Origin: a virus
DNA length: 34,380 nucleotides
Direction: 5' to 3' (one strand)
IMG/VR virus record: IMGVR_UViG_3300025117_001653
Span: 1 to 34,380 of that record
A program made the position numbers and the translations under genes. Below are positions 24,312-30,325 of this stretch, piece after piece. The notes under the pieces were generated by a model. It saw only the letters and a program-made list of their open reading frames with translations, had not been told where the DNA came from and searched no databases. The number at the start of each line of letters is the position of its first letter. The first letter of the stretch is position 1.

Positions 24312-24476
24312 GCCGCACCCCGTTCATCGCCGTCGCCCCCGCCTCAGGGGCGCGCGGCTTTGCTTCATTCTGGATGGACCCCGCCACCGACCAGGCGCGG
24401 CGCCTGCGGCCTCTGACGGGCCGTCGGGCGTCTCAAGGGGTTCGCGGGCCGTGGACCGGCCCTGCGGATTGGGCCG
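24312..24476. other. Spacer before gcrA, no gene seen
   Basis: These 165 bp separate gcrA from the upstream small gene, an unusually long gap for this operon. On the minus strand a GGGGTG lies before the gcrA ATG. Frames here lack a ribosome site and normal codon use. An internal promoter is possible but none is convincing. Confidence 0.4.
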
Positions 24477-24725
24477 TCAGGCCGGGCCGGTCGCGGCCGT
24501 TCGGCCCGCGCCGGAATGCGCCGAACAGGCGAGCGGGCTTGACGTCCGCTCCGTCGGCGACGAAGTTTGGTTAAAATCAACAAGACCGGGCGAACCGGCG
24601 GTGATCACATGACCTTCCCCACACATCGGGGGCTCAGCGACCTGGGCCTCAACCATCGGCCGACCTGCGGCCAGACGCTCCAGTTCGGACGCCAGCGGCG
24701 TGCGGATGTGGACGAACCCGCTCAT
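24477..24725 (-). CDS. Small early protein of unknown function
   Basis: The 82-residue product starts MSGFVHIRTPLASELERLAA at an ATG overlapping the Cro-like gene stop (ATGA). The first half looks like ordinary coding sequence; the second half (from about residue 45) is Ser/Thr-rich with poorer codon bias and includes an AT-rich patch at about 24557-24590. It may be a truncated or fast-evolving protein. No family recognised. Confidence 0.6.
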   Translation of the reverse strand: MSGFVHIRTPLASELERLAAGRPMVEAQVAEPPMCGEGHVITAGSPGLVDFNQTSSPTERTSSPLACSAHSGAGRTAATGPA

Positions 24726-24964
24726 GCGGCGGCCTTCTGCGTCGGCACGCCCGCCGGCCATTCGGCGGCCTCGGGCCAGTTCGCGCCGAACCAGCGCATC
24801 ACTTCGTCGTACTTGCCCGCCGTAAACCCGGCGCCGTCTTCCAGACGGGGGAAGAACCGCCAGTCGTTAGCGGCCTGGCGGCCGACCGTCGAGATCGACA
24901 GGCCGGTCGCAGCGACGAAGGCCGCGGCGCAGGTGACCAGGTGATGTCTCAGTTCGTCTTCCAT
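24722..24964 (-). CDS. Cro-like HTH regulator, first gene of leftward early operon
   Basis: An 80-residue protein, MEDELRHHLVTCAAAFVAAT, with a probable HTH at GLSISTVGRQAANDWRFF (21-38) and a KYDEVMRWFGANWPE helix. It is divergent from the repressor gene and separated from it by three operators, the position of cro. The -10 of its promoter ends only 7 bases before the ATG, so its mRNA may start at or next to the ATG. It could be Cro-like or a transcription activator; small size and position support the first. Confidence 0.78.
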   Translation of the reverse strand: MEDELRHHLVTCAAAFVAATGLSISTVGRQAANDWRFFPRLEDGAGFTAGKYDEVMRWFGANWPEAAEWPAGVPTQKAAA

Positions 24965-24971
24965 GAAGCGG

Positions 24972-25001
24972 AAGATAGGCGGATGTTTCCGCCTATTGCA
25001 A
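24972..25001 (-). promoter_or_regulatory. Leftward early promoter (PR-like) with operator in spacer
   Basis: On the minus strand, TTGCAA (25001-24996) and TATCTT (24977-24972) are separated by 18 bases. The spacer is almost entirely the operator at 24977-24994, so repressor binding would exclude RNA polymerase. The expected start point is at or within a base or two of the ATG of the Cro-like gene. Confidence 0.65.
24977..24994. promoter_or_regulatory. Repressor operator 1
   Basis: AGGCGGATGTTTCCGCCT, perfect 7-bp half-sites AGGCGGA/TCCGCCT around a 4-bp centre. It fills the spacer of the leftward promoter. The complementary-strand form is identical to the operator at 26233-26250. Confidence 0.8.
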
Positions 25002-25017
25002 GCGGAAACATCCGCCG
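25000..25017. promoter_or_regulatory. Repressor operator 2
   Basis: AAGCGGAAACATCCGCCG, the same half-sites with mismatched outer bases. Centre 23 bp from operator 1. It abuts the -35 of the leftward promoter and could let repressor dimers cooperate. Confidence 0.75.
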
Positions 25018-25034
25018 GGACCTACGTCCGTTTT

Positions 25035-25052
25035 TGGCGGATAAATCCGCCA
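25035..25052. promoter_or_regulatory. Repressor operator 3, overlapping repressor start
   Basis: TGGCGGATAAATCCGCCA, near-perfect dyad. Its last base is the A of the repressor ATG. GATAAA inside it (25040-25045) could be the -10 of a leaderless repressor transcript. Binding here should shut off repressor synthesis at high concentration. Confidence 0.75.
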
Positions 25053-25696
25053 TGTCCCTAAAGGCGAACGTCGAGCGCCGGCTCTCGGAGCTCGGTATCA
25101 ATCCTTACGAGGCCGCCCGCCGGGGCGGGCTGGAGCGGAACTTTGTCCAGGACATACTTCACGAAAGGAAGCGCAGCGTCCGGGGTGACAACCTGGACCG
25201 GCTGGCGAAAGGGCTGGACTGCGATCCCTCAGACCTCATCCCTTCAGGCGGACGCAGGGCGGAAAAGGTCGCGTATCGCGAAGTGGTAGGTTTTGCGGGG
25301 GCTGATCCTGAGGGAACGATTCTCTTCGCACACGGGCAGGGGACAGGGGACTACGCCCCGGTGCCGCCCAACGGCTCGCCGACGGCCCGGCCGATCGAGG
25401 TTCGGGGTCACTCCATGCCCTTCTTTGCGGAGGACGGCACCCTGATCTGGTTCGACGATCAGAAATCCCACCCCGATCCGGAAATGATCGGTCATGTGGT
25501 CGTGGTCCAGCTGGACACGGATGAGGTTCTGATCAAGCGGCTGCTGCGAGGATCCGAAAAGGGTCTCTTCGACCTCGAAAGCATTGCAGGCCCTACCAGG
25601 CGCGACGTGCGCCCCGTCTGGGTCGCGCGGATCATCGCGATCATACCCCCTCTTGAGGCGCGCCGGATCATTCGGCGCGGCGGGATGGCCGCTTAG
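25052..25696 (+). CDS. CI-like prophage repressor (XRE HTH plus S24 peptidase)
   Basis: A 214-residue lysogeny repressor. The N-terminal domain (MSLKANVERRLSELGINPYE onward, about 1-65) is an XRE-like HTH; the C-terminal LexA/CI domain has the nucleophile region VRGHSMPFFAEDGTLIWFD and the catalytic Lys in DTDEVLIKRLL. RecA-stimulated self-cleavage should remove repression after DNA damage. The ATG at 25052 was chosen over an upstream in-frame ATG (24941) because the latter would run through the operators and the Cro-like start. Operator 3 overlaps the start, implying autoregulation. Its stop overlaps the convergent membrane gene by four bases. Confidence 0.9.
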   Translation: MSLKANVERRLSELGINPYEAARRGGLERNFVQDILHERKRSVRGDNLDRLAKGLDCDPSDLIPSGGRRAEKVAYREVVGFAGADPEGTILFAHGQGTGDYAPVPPNGSPTARPIEVRGHSMPFFAEDGTLIWFDDQKSHPDPEMIGHVVVVQLDTDEVLIKRLLRGSEKGLFDLESIAGPTRRDVRPVWVARIIAIIPPLEARRIIRRGGMAA

Positions 25697-26112
25697 CGCA
25701 CGAAAACCAGCAGGGCGACAACGGCGGCGGCGATCAGGCCGCCGAACAACGCTAGGGCGCCCCAGCTGTTTTGTCCGAAGATCTTCGGCTCGGAACTTGC
25801 GCCGTCGGGAGACTCCAGCGCGGCGGGCGTCTCAACGGCTGGCGTGACGGCCCGAGCACCCGCAGTCATCGCGGAGCCGACCAAAAGCACGCATCCCGAG
25901 ACGAATGCGAACCCGCCGACCAGCACCATCACGAGGGCGCGAAGCATGAGTTGGAAGTTGACCGTTCGGGGCGCGTCCACAAGGCCGACATAGGGGACGT
26001 AGCGGCTCTCAGGCTGGACGGTCACCTCGGCCGTGGCGCCGAAGATGACAAGCGCCGCCCCAGCGATCAGCAAGACGGCGGCGGCGGTTTTGAAACCTAC
26101 GGATGATGTCAT
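25693..26112 (-). CDS. Three-helix membrane protein beside the repressor
   Basis: A 139-residue protein starting MTSSVGFKTAAAVLLIAGAA with GGAGG 6 bases before the ATG. Membrane segments are about 9-28, 55-81 and 117-138; residues 82-116 are a soluble Pro/Glu/Ser loop. It is transcribed towards the repressor, sharing the TTAG at their ends. In lysogens, small membrane proteins in this position often give superinfection exclusion, so expression from the prophage is plausible. No homologue recognised; the role is inference from place and topology. Confidence 0.75.
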   Translation of the reverse strand: MTSSVGFKTAAAVLLIAGAALVIFGATAEVTVQPESRYVPYVGLVDAPRTVNFQLMLRALVMVLVGGFAFVSGCVLLVGSAMTAGARAVTPAVETPAALESPDGASSEPKIFGQNSWGALALFGGLIAAAVVALLVFVR

Positions 26113-26159
26113 GAAATCCTCCCGAGGGTGGACGATGACGGGTCCGGCAATACTCGTCA

Positions 26160-26177
26160 AAGCGGGTGTTCCCGCCT
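26160..26177. promoter_or_regulatory. Degenerate operator
   Basis: AAGCGGGTGTTCCCGCCT keeps dyad symmetry and matches operator 1 at 15 of 18 positions; the A/T pair next to the centre is changed to G/C on both sides. It lies upstream of the membrane gene and could bind the repressor weakly or the Cro-like protein. Confidence 0.5.
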
Positions 26178-26202
26178 CTGTCCGCTACGCACAAATGCGT
26201 AA

Positions 26203-26220
26203 TAGCGGATAAATCCGCCT
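26203..26220. promoter_or_regulatory. Repressor operator 4
   Basis: TAGCGGATAAATCCGCCT, matching operator 3 except at the outer bases. It lies just upstream of the -35 of the rightward early promoter, 30 bp centre to centre from operator 5. Confidence 0.75.
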
Positions 26221-26227
26221 TTTCGCG

Positions 26228-26255
26228 TTGACAGGCGGAAACATCCGCCTTTAGT
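26228..26255 (+). promoter_or_regulatory. Rightward early promoter (PL-like) with operator in spacer
   Basis: A perfect -35 TTGACA at 26228-26233 and a TTTAGT -10 at 26250-26255 are 16 bp apart, with operator 5 filling the spacer. It drives the rightward operon that begins 26 bp downstream. Architecture mirrors the leftward promoter. Confidence 0.7.
26233..26250. promoter_or_regulatory. Repressor operator 5
   Basis: AGGCGGAAACATCCGCCT, the exact reverse complement of operator 1, placed between the -35 and -10 of the rightward promoter. Confidence 0.8.
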
Positions 26256-26280
26256 CTCCCCCTCATACCGAGGGAGCGTC

Positions 26281-26913
26281 ATGCACGACCAAGCCACACC
26301 ATCGCAGCCTGCCACGACGGAAACGGTCGTAACCCGCGCCGTCGGCGCCACCATCGGCGCGCTCGGCGTGGCGGCCGCCATCGGCCTCTCGTCGGGCGGT
26401 CATGACCTGCTGGGCGCGACCATAGGCGTCGCGGCCGCGGGCGCGGTCATCGCCATCGACACCGTCGCCCTGCGCCGACGGGTGCGTCGAGAGGATCGCT
26501 TGGTCGCCGTCGCCGCCGCCGATGACGTCCGTTTCGTGATCGGCGCCGCCGACCCCGGCGACTTCACCTCCTTTTCCGACCGGTCCGACGACCTGTCGAT
26601 CCCCCCGTTCGCGCCGCTTCCCCACGGCGCGGATACGCGCGGCCCGGCCCCCTCCGGCCCTCCCCCGGCCGGGCCGCGCACCCCTCTTTTGCCGGCGGAC
26701 CTCAAGGCGCCGGTCTTCGCCCTGCCGCCCCTGGTCCAGGCCGGACTTCTGATCCTGGCCGAGGCCGACCGCGACCCGACCGATCAGGACACGATCAGAA
26801 TTCCCGTCGCCCTCGTCGGCCGCCTCCGCCGCGCCGTCTCGGCCGAGATCGAGGCCCAGGCCGGAGCGACCGCCGCCTATTCCAGGGCGGCCCAGCTGAA
26901 GGCTGTGACCTGA
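26281..26913 (+). CDS. Membrane protein, first gene of rightward early operon
   Basis: A 210-residue protein (MHDQATPSQPATTETVVTRA) with two hydrophobic segments (about 19-38 and 44-62), followed by a basic RRRVRRED turn, an acidic region, a Pro-rich stretch (about 108-140) and a C-terminal helix region. GGGAG lies 8 bases before the ATG. It is the first product after induction from the rightward promoter. No family recognised; lambda's analogous region carries host-takeover functions, so a similar role is possible. Confidence 0.75.
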   Translation: MHDQATPSQPATTETVVTRAVGATIGALGVAAAIGLSSGGHDLLGATIGVAAAGAVIAIDTVALRRRVRREDRLVAVAAADDVRFVIGAADPGDFTSFSDRSDDLSIPPFAPLPHGADTRGPAPSGPPPAGPRTPLLPADLKAPVFALPPLVQAGLLILAEADRDPTDQDTIRIPVALVGRLRRAVSAEIEAQAGATAAYSRAAQLKAVT

Positions 26914-27038
26914 TGGATCCGCGATCGACCGCCGCAGGTCTCGTCGGCTGGGTCGTCGGCTGCGCCGTCCACCGGCCGCGCGACCTCCTCTTACTCGCCG
27001 CCCTGGTGGGCGGCTGCATCTGGAGCCTGGGCCTGTGA
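26913..27038 (+). CDS. 41-residue single-pass membrane peptide
   Basis: ATG at 26913 overlaps the preceding TGA by one base (TGATG), and the TGA at 27036-27038 overlaps the next GTG as GTGA. The product MDPRSTAAGLVGWVVGCAVH continues into a hydrophobic segment LLLLAALVGGCIW. Coupled overlaps at both ends and normal codon use support it as a real gene. Function unknown. Confidence 0.65.
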   Translation: MDPRSTAAGLVGWVVGCAVHRPRDLLLLAALVGGCIWSLGL

Positions 27039-27268
27039 CCGGCGCCGCCGTTTTTTCCGCCGTCGCCGCGCTCAAAACCCTGCGCCGGATCCTGCAGCGT
27101 CTGGCCCACAGGGCCGAGAGCGCCCGCGCTTGGCGCCGGTTCCAGGCCTCGGTCCGCAAACAGCGCGAAGCCGCCCGCGCCGACCACGCCCGCACCCGAG
27201 AAATCAACCAGCGCCAGTCCGACCGGCTTCACGCCGCGCTCCGGGCTGGCCGTCAACAAGGAGTTTGA
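27035..27268 (+). CDS. Small basic coiled-coil protein
   Basis: A 77-residue protein with a GTG start overlapping the previous stop. After an N-terminal hydrophobic patch (MTGAAVFSAVAALKTL) it is a long Arg/Ala/Gln-rich helix (ARAWRRFQASVRKQREAARA), likely a coiled coil with one membrane anchor or DNA contact. The hydrophobic start plus charged helix is spanin- or anchor-like, but nothing proves this and lysis genes would be unexpected here. Confidence 0.65.
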   Translation: MTGAAVFSAVAALKTLRRILQRLAHRAESARAWRRFQASVRKQREAARADHARTREINQRQSDRLHAALRAGRQQGV

Positions 27269-27272
27269 CTCT

Positions 27273-27587
27273 GTGACCGATCCTGCCTTCGCCCCCGCCG
27301 CTGCGGCCCAGGCGCTTCACGCCCAGCTTGCCGAAACCTCGGCCGAGGTCCTGACCGCCACGGCCCAGGGTCGTCTGCGCACCATCGTCGAGCGCCTGGA
27401 ACGTCTCGAGGAGGACAAACAGGCCGTTCTGACCGACATGAAGGAGGTCTTCGCCGAGGCCAAAGGCGAGGGTTACGACATTCCCGTCCTCAAACAGGTG
27501 CTGAAGATCCGCGCCACCGACAAGGCGAAGCGGCAGGAGAAGGACGCGATCCTCGACCTGTACATGTCTGCCCTGGGGGAAATCTGA
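27273..27587 (+). CDS. gapR: GapR (DUF2312) nucleoid-associated protein
   Basis: The 104-residue product has an N-terminal extension of about 30 residues and then the GapR domain: LRTIVERLERLEEDKQAVLT, KEVFAEAKGEGYDIPVLKQV, LKIRATDKAKRQEKDAIL, nearly the consensus of the DUF2312 family. In Caulobacter GapR binds overtwisted DNA ahead of forks and transcription and helps topoisomerases. A GTG start has AAGGAG 9 bases upstream. As an early phage gene beside a sliding clamp, it probably supports phage replication or alters host supercoiling. Host gapR is usually about 90 residues. Confidence 0.93.
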   Translation: MTDPAFAPAAAAQALHAQLAETSAEVLTATAQGRLRTIVERLERLEEDKQAVLTDMKEVFAEAKGEGYDIPVLKQVLKIRATDKAKRQEKDAILDLYMSALGEI

Positions 27588-28051
27588 TGTCCGGCGGAGC
27601 CGCCGCCGTATCCGCCGGGCCGGCTCCGCAGCCGGCCCTCTTCTCCGGCCTTCAGGTCCTGACGCCCAGCACGACGGACACGACCAGCGCCGACGTGCGG
27701 GCCAACGCCCGGTTCGAACTTCACCGGGCCCTGGATCGCGGCAATGACGCCGACCTTCTGGCCTGGGTTCGCCGCTGGGGCGAGGGCCTGACGGACGGGA
27801 TCGAACATCATGTCGCCGAGGCCGAATACCTCAATGAGAAGCTGGACGAGAGCGACGACTGGTCCAGCAGCTATGACAACGCCAGGCTCCAGGAAGCCGA
27901 AACCGGCGTCCAGAACGCGCATGAAGCCGTCGCCGACGCCCGAAACAAGCTCGCCAATCTGGTCCAACCGGACGTCCAGGCCGCCGTCGTCGATCTGGAC
28001 GAGGCGCTGAAACATCTGACCGGCGCCCTCAAGGAAATCGACGCCCTATGA
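27587..28051 (+). CDS. Coiled-coil protein between gapR and dnaN, unknown
   Basis: A 154-residue acidic protein (MSGGAAAVSAGPAPQPALFS) starting with TGATG overlap. The C-terminal two thirds are long heptad-like helices (ARLQEAETGVQNAHEAVADA, then DLDEALKHLTGALKEIDAL). It overlaps the dnaN start by four bases (ATGA). It may bind one of its neighbours; no family recognised. Confidence 0.75.
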   Translation: MSGGAAAVSAGPAPQPALFSGLQVLTPSTTDTTSADVRANARFELHRALDRGNDADLLAWVRRWGEGLTDGIEHHVAEAEYLNEKLDESDDWSSSYDNARLQEAETGVQNAHEAVADARNKLANLVQPDVQAAVVDLDEALKHLTGALKEIDAL

Positions 28052-29190
28052 AACTGACCATCGAACAGGCCGTGCTGCAAAAGGCCTTGGCCCGTGTCGT
28101 CGCCATCGCGCCGCGCAAGAACACCATCCCGATTCTCGGCAATCTGATGATAGACGCCGAGACCGATCCGGACGGCCGTGTCTGGCTGGTCGCCACCGAC
28201 CTGGACCGTGAGGCCCGCGTCTGCGTCGAAGCTCAGGTCGAACGGCCGGGCCGCACGACGGTCCCCGCCCTTCTGTTCGACCAGATCGTGCGCAACGCGC
28301 CGTCAGGGGCCGACGTCCTGCTGGACCTCGACGTCGAGCGGGATGCGCGCATGCTGACCCGGTTCGGGCGGTCGCGCTACAACGTTCCTGTCTTGCCGGC
28401 GAGCGATTTTCCGGTCTGGAAGACACCGAAATGGCGGGCTGAGTTCGCGGCGGACGCCGTATCCGTCTCCGGCATGATTGAGCGGGCGGCCTTCGCCGTC
28501 TGCACCGACGAAACCCGCCATTATCTTCAGGGCGCCTATCTCCATGTGGCCCAGGATGCGGACGGGCCTCGGCTGCGCTTTGTCGCCACCAACGGTCACG
28601 TCCTGGCCTGGGGGCAGGGCGATCTGACGGCGAAGGACACGGACTGGGAAGGCGTCATCGTCCCAACCATGACCTTGTCTCAGTTCAAAGCCGGCCTCGA
28701 CGGTCGGGCAGGGCCGGTCACCCTGCGGATCGCCGCCGAAGGCGTTCAGATGGAGACCAGCGACCTGATCATCACCAGCAAGGTCATATCCGGCGCCTAT
28801 GTCGACTATGTCCGACTGGTGCCCAAGACCTGGGCGCGCGAGGTCCGGGTCAATCGCCGTCTGCTGGCGGACGCGGTGACGCGGGTCAACATCATGACCA
28901 CGGACAAGGCATCCTCGATCAAACTGGCCTTCGCGCCCGAGACCATCACCCTGACGGTGCGCAACGACCTCGCGGGCCAGGTGGTCGAGGAAATCGACGC
29001 CGAGTTCACCGGCGAGCCGTGCGACGTCGGTTTCAGCGCCCGTTACCTGCTTTCGGCGCTGAAACAGACCGAGGCGGACGACATCGTCATGGGCTTCTCC
29101 GACGACGCCTCGCCGATGCGGATCGAGCCCCACTCCGATGACCCGGAATATGGCGTCGCCTTCGCCATCGTCATGCCCCAGCGGGTCTGA
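28048..29190 (+). CDS. dnaN: DNA polymerase III sliding clamp (beta subunit)
   Basis: A full-length, 380-residue beta clamp. It starts MKLTIEQAVLQKALARVVAI, close to the DnaN start, followed by NTIPILGNLMIDAE; domain II contains CTDETRHYLQGAYLHV and RFVATNGHVLAW (the RHYL-G and ATDGHRL motifs of DnaN); domain III ends YGVAFAIVMPQRV, the conserved MPMRL-like C-terminus. It forms a ring that tethers DNA polymerase. Phages rarely carry a bacterial-type clamp. ATG overlaps the preceding stop (ATGA). Confidence 0.95.
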   Translation: MKLTIEQAVLQKALARVVAIAPRKNTIPILGNLMIDAETDPDGRVWLVATDLDREARVCVEAQVERPGRTTVPALLFDQIVRNAPSGADVLLDLDVERDARMLTRFGRSRYNVPVLPASDFPVWKTPKWRAEFAADAVSVSGMIERAAFAVCTDETRHYLQGAYLHVAQDADGPRLRFVATNGHVLAWGQGDLTAKDTDWEGVIVPTMTLSQFKAGLDGRAGPVTLRIAAEGVQMETSDLIITSKVISGAYVDYVRLVPKTWAREVRVNRRLLADAVTRVNIMTTDKASSIKLAFAPETITLTVRNDLAGQVVEEIDAEFTGEPCDVGFSARYLLSALKQTEADDIVMGFSDDASPMRIEPHSDDPEYGVAFAIVMPQRV

Positions 29191-29192
29191 CC

Positions 29193-29483
29193 ATGGCGCG
29201 TCCGGTCATGACCCTGGATCAGCTGGCGGTGTCGCGTCGGCGCCTGGCGACCCTGCGCCTGATGGCGGCCGGGCGGCCCATGTCCACCGATCAGGTGATG
29301 CGGCGCGGCGTCCTGGGCTACGTCGATCCGAAACTCTATCCGGCCGAACGCAGCCGCGTCCGCTCGGCCCTGCGGGACCTCTATCAGGCCGGGTGGGTCG
29401 AACGCGGCGACGCCGGCTGGCGCATCACCGCCGATGGTCAGGGCGCCCTTCTCCGCATCGAGACGCTTCGGGCCGCCGCATGA
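29193..29483 (+). CDS. Small winged-helix protein
   Basis: A 96-residue protein (MARPVMTLDQLAVSRRRLAT), 2 bp after dnaN. Residues about 15-85 read as a winged helix: LATLRLMAAGRPMSTDQVMR, then RSRVRSALRDLYQAGWVER and a GWRITADGQGALL wing. It may be a transcription regulator or a MarR/replication-initiator-like accessory. No specific family assigned. Confidence 0.75.
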   Translation: MARPVMTLDQLAVSRRRLATLRLMAAGRPMSTDQVMRRGVLGYVDPKLYPAERSRVRSALRDLYQAGWVERGDAGWRITADGQGALLRIETLRAAA

Positions 29484-29542
29484 TCGCCCGCGCCCTTCAT
29501 AGCCTTGTTCTTCTCCTGTGCGGCAAGCGCCGCCTGCTCTGA
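29480..29542 (+). CDS. Possible 20-residue peptide
   Basis: ATG at 29480 overlaps the winged-helix gene stop (ATGA) and encodes MIARALHSLVLLLCGKRRLL before TGA. It is a short hydrophobic helix with a basic end, like a membrane micropeptide. Only the coupled overlap supports it. Confidence 0.35.
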   Translation: MIARALHSLVLLLCGKRRLL

Positions 29543-29554
29543 ACTGGAACCCCC

Positions 29555-30325
29555 ATGACCGACGCCCCCTTGGTCTCCGAAATCGTCGTGCCGCCGAAAG
29601 AGCAGCGCCACTTCGACTCTCCGCCCGGCCTCCATCCTGAGACAAGGGTGCTGGTCGCCGTCTTCGCCTCCGCTCTTTCGGAGAAACTGTACGACGCCCA
29701 GGTCAAATACGGCTTCGAGGCGAACTGGCGCGAGGCCGGCTGGCAGGGTGAACTGATCACCCAGCTGCTGGACCATGTCCGCAAGGGCGACCCCCGGGAC
29801 GTCGCCGCCTATTGCGCCTTCGCCTGGCATCACGGCTGGAGCATCGCCCCCGTCGTCCCCGTCGTCTCCGGCGCCGAACAGGTCCGGGCCCAGGCCGACC
29901 GCCTGACCTTCGAAGACGAACTGGCCGAGGCGCGGGCCCTGCGCAGCCGCCGCCAGCGCCGGGTCCAGGACTGGGCTTTCCGCTGTTTCGGCCTCACGGC
30001 AGCCACCGACCCCCGCCATCGGGGCTTGAGGATGCTGGAAGAGGCCATCGAACTCTATCAGGCCGTCGACGGCGACGCCGGTCAGGCCCAGGCCCTGGTC
30101 GATCACGTCTTCGCCCGGCCCAAGGGCGCGCCGGTTCAGGAGCTGGGCGGCCTGGGCGTCACCGCCCTGGCCCTCGCCGCCGCGCTGGGCCAGGGCGCCG
30201 ACGCCGCCGAACAGGACGAGGTGACGCGCCTCCTCGCCCTGGACCCTTCCCATTTCCGCGACCGCGACGCCGCCAAGGCCGCCGCCGGCTTCGGCCCGCC
30301 AGCCGACGCGAAAGGCGGCGCCTGA
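29555..30325 (+). CDS. MazG-like nucleotide pyrophosphohydrolase
   Basis: A 256-residue protein. The N-terminal domain (about 30-105) contains KYGFEANWREAGWQGELITQ and DVAAYCAFAWHHGW, a pattern frequent in phage dNTP-related proteins. The C-terminal domain (about 125-215) has the all-alpha NTP-PPase signature: RRQRRVQDWAFRCFG, GLRMLEEAIELYQAV with the EExxE-type metal ligands, and VDHVFARPKG-QELGGLGVTALA. It likely hydrolyses (d)NTPs to monophosphates, shaping the nucleotide pool. The class is clear; the substrate is not. Confidence 0.8.
   Translation: MTDAPLVSEIVVPPKEQRHFDSPPGLHPETRVLVAVFASALSEKLYDAQVKYGFEANWREAGWQGELITQLLDHVRKGDPRDVAAYCAFAWHHGWSIAPVVPVVSGAEQVRAQADRLTFEDELAEARALRSRRQRRVQDWAFRCFGLTAATDPRHRGLRMLEEAIELYQAVDGDAGQAQALVDHVFARPKGAPVQELGGLGVTALALAAALGQGADAAEQDEVTRLLALDPSHFRDRDAAKAAAGFGPPADAKGGA

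Noticed and set aside
24365-24583. 72-codon minus-strand frame
   Set aside because: Arg/Pro-rich shadow of the neighbouring frame, no ribosome site.
29555-30325. MazZ-type enzyme of a 2-aminoadenine (Z) genome
   Set aside because: The MazG-like class fits, but no PurZ or DatZ homologue is visible in the window.
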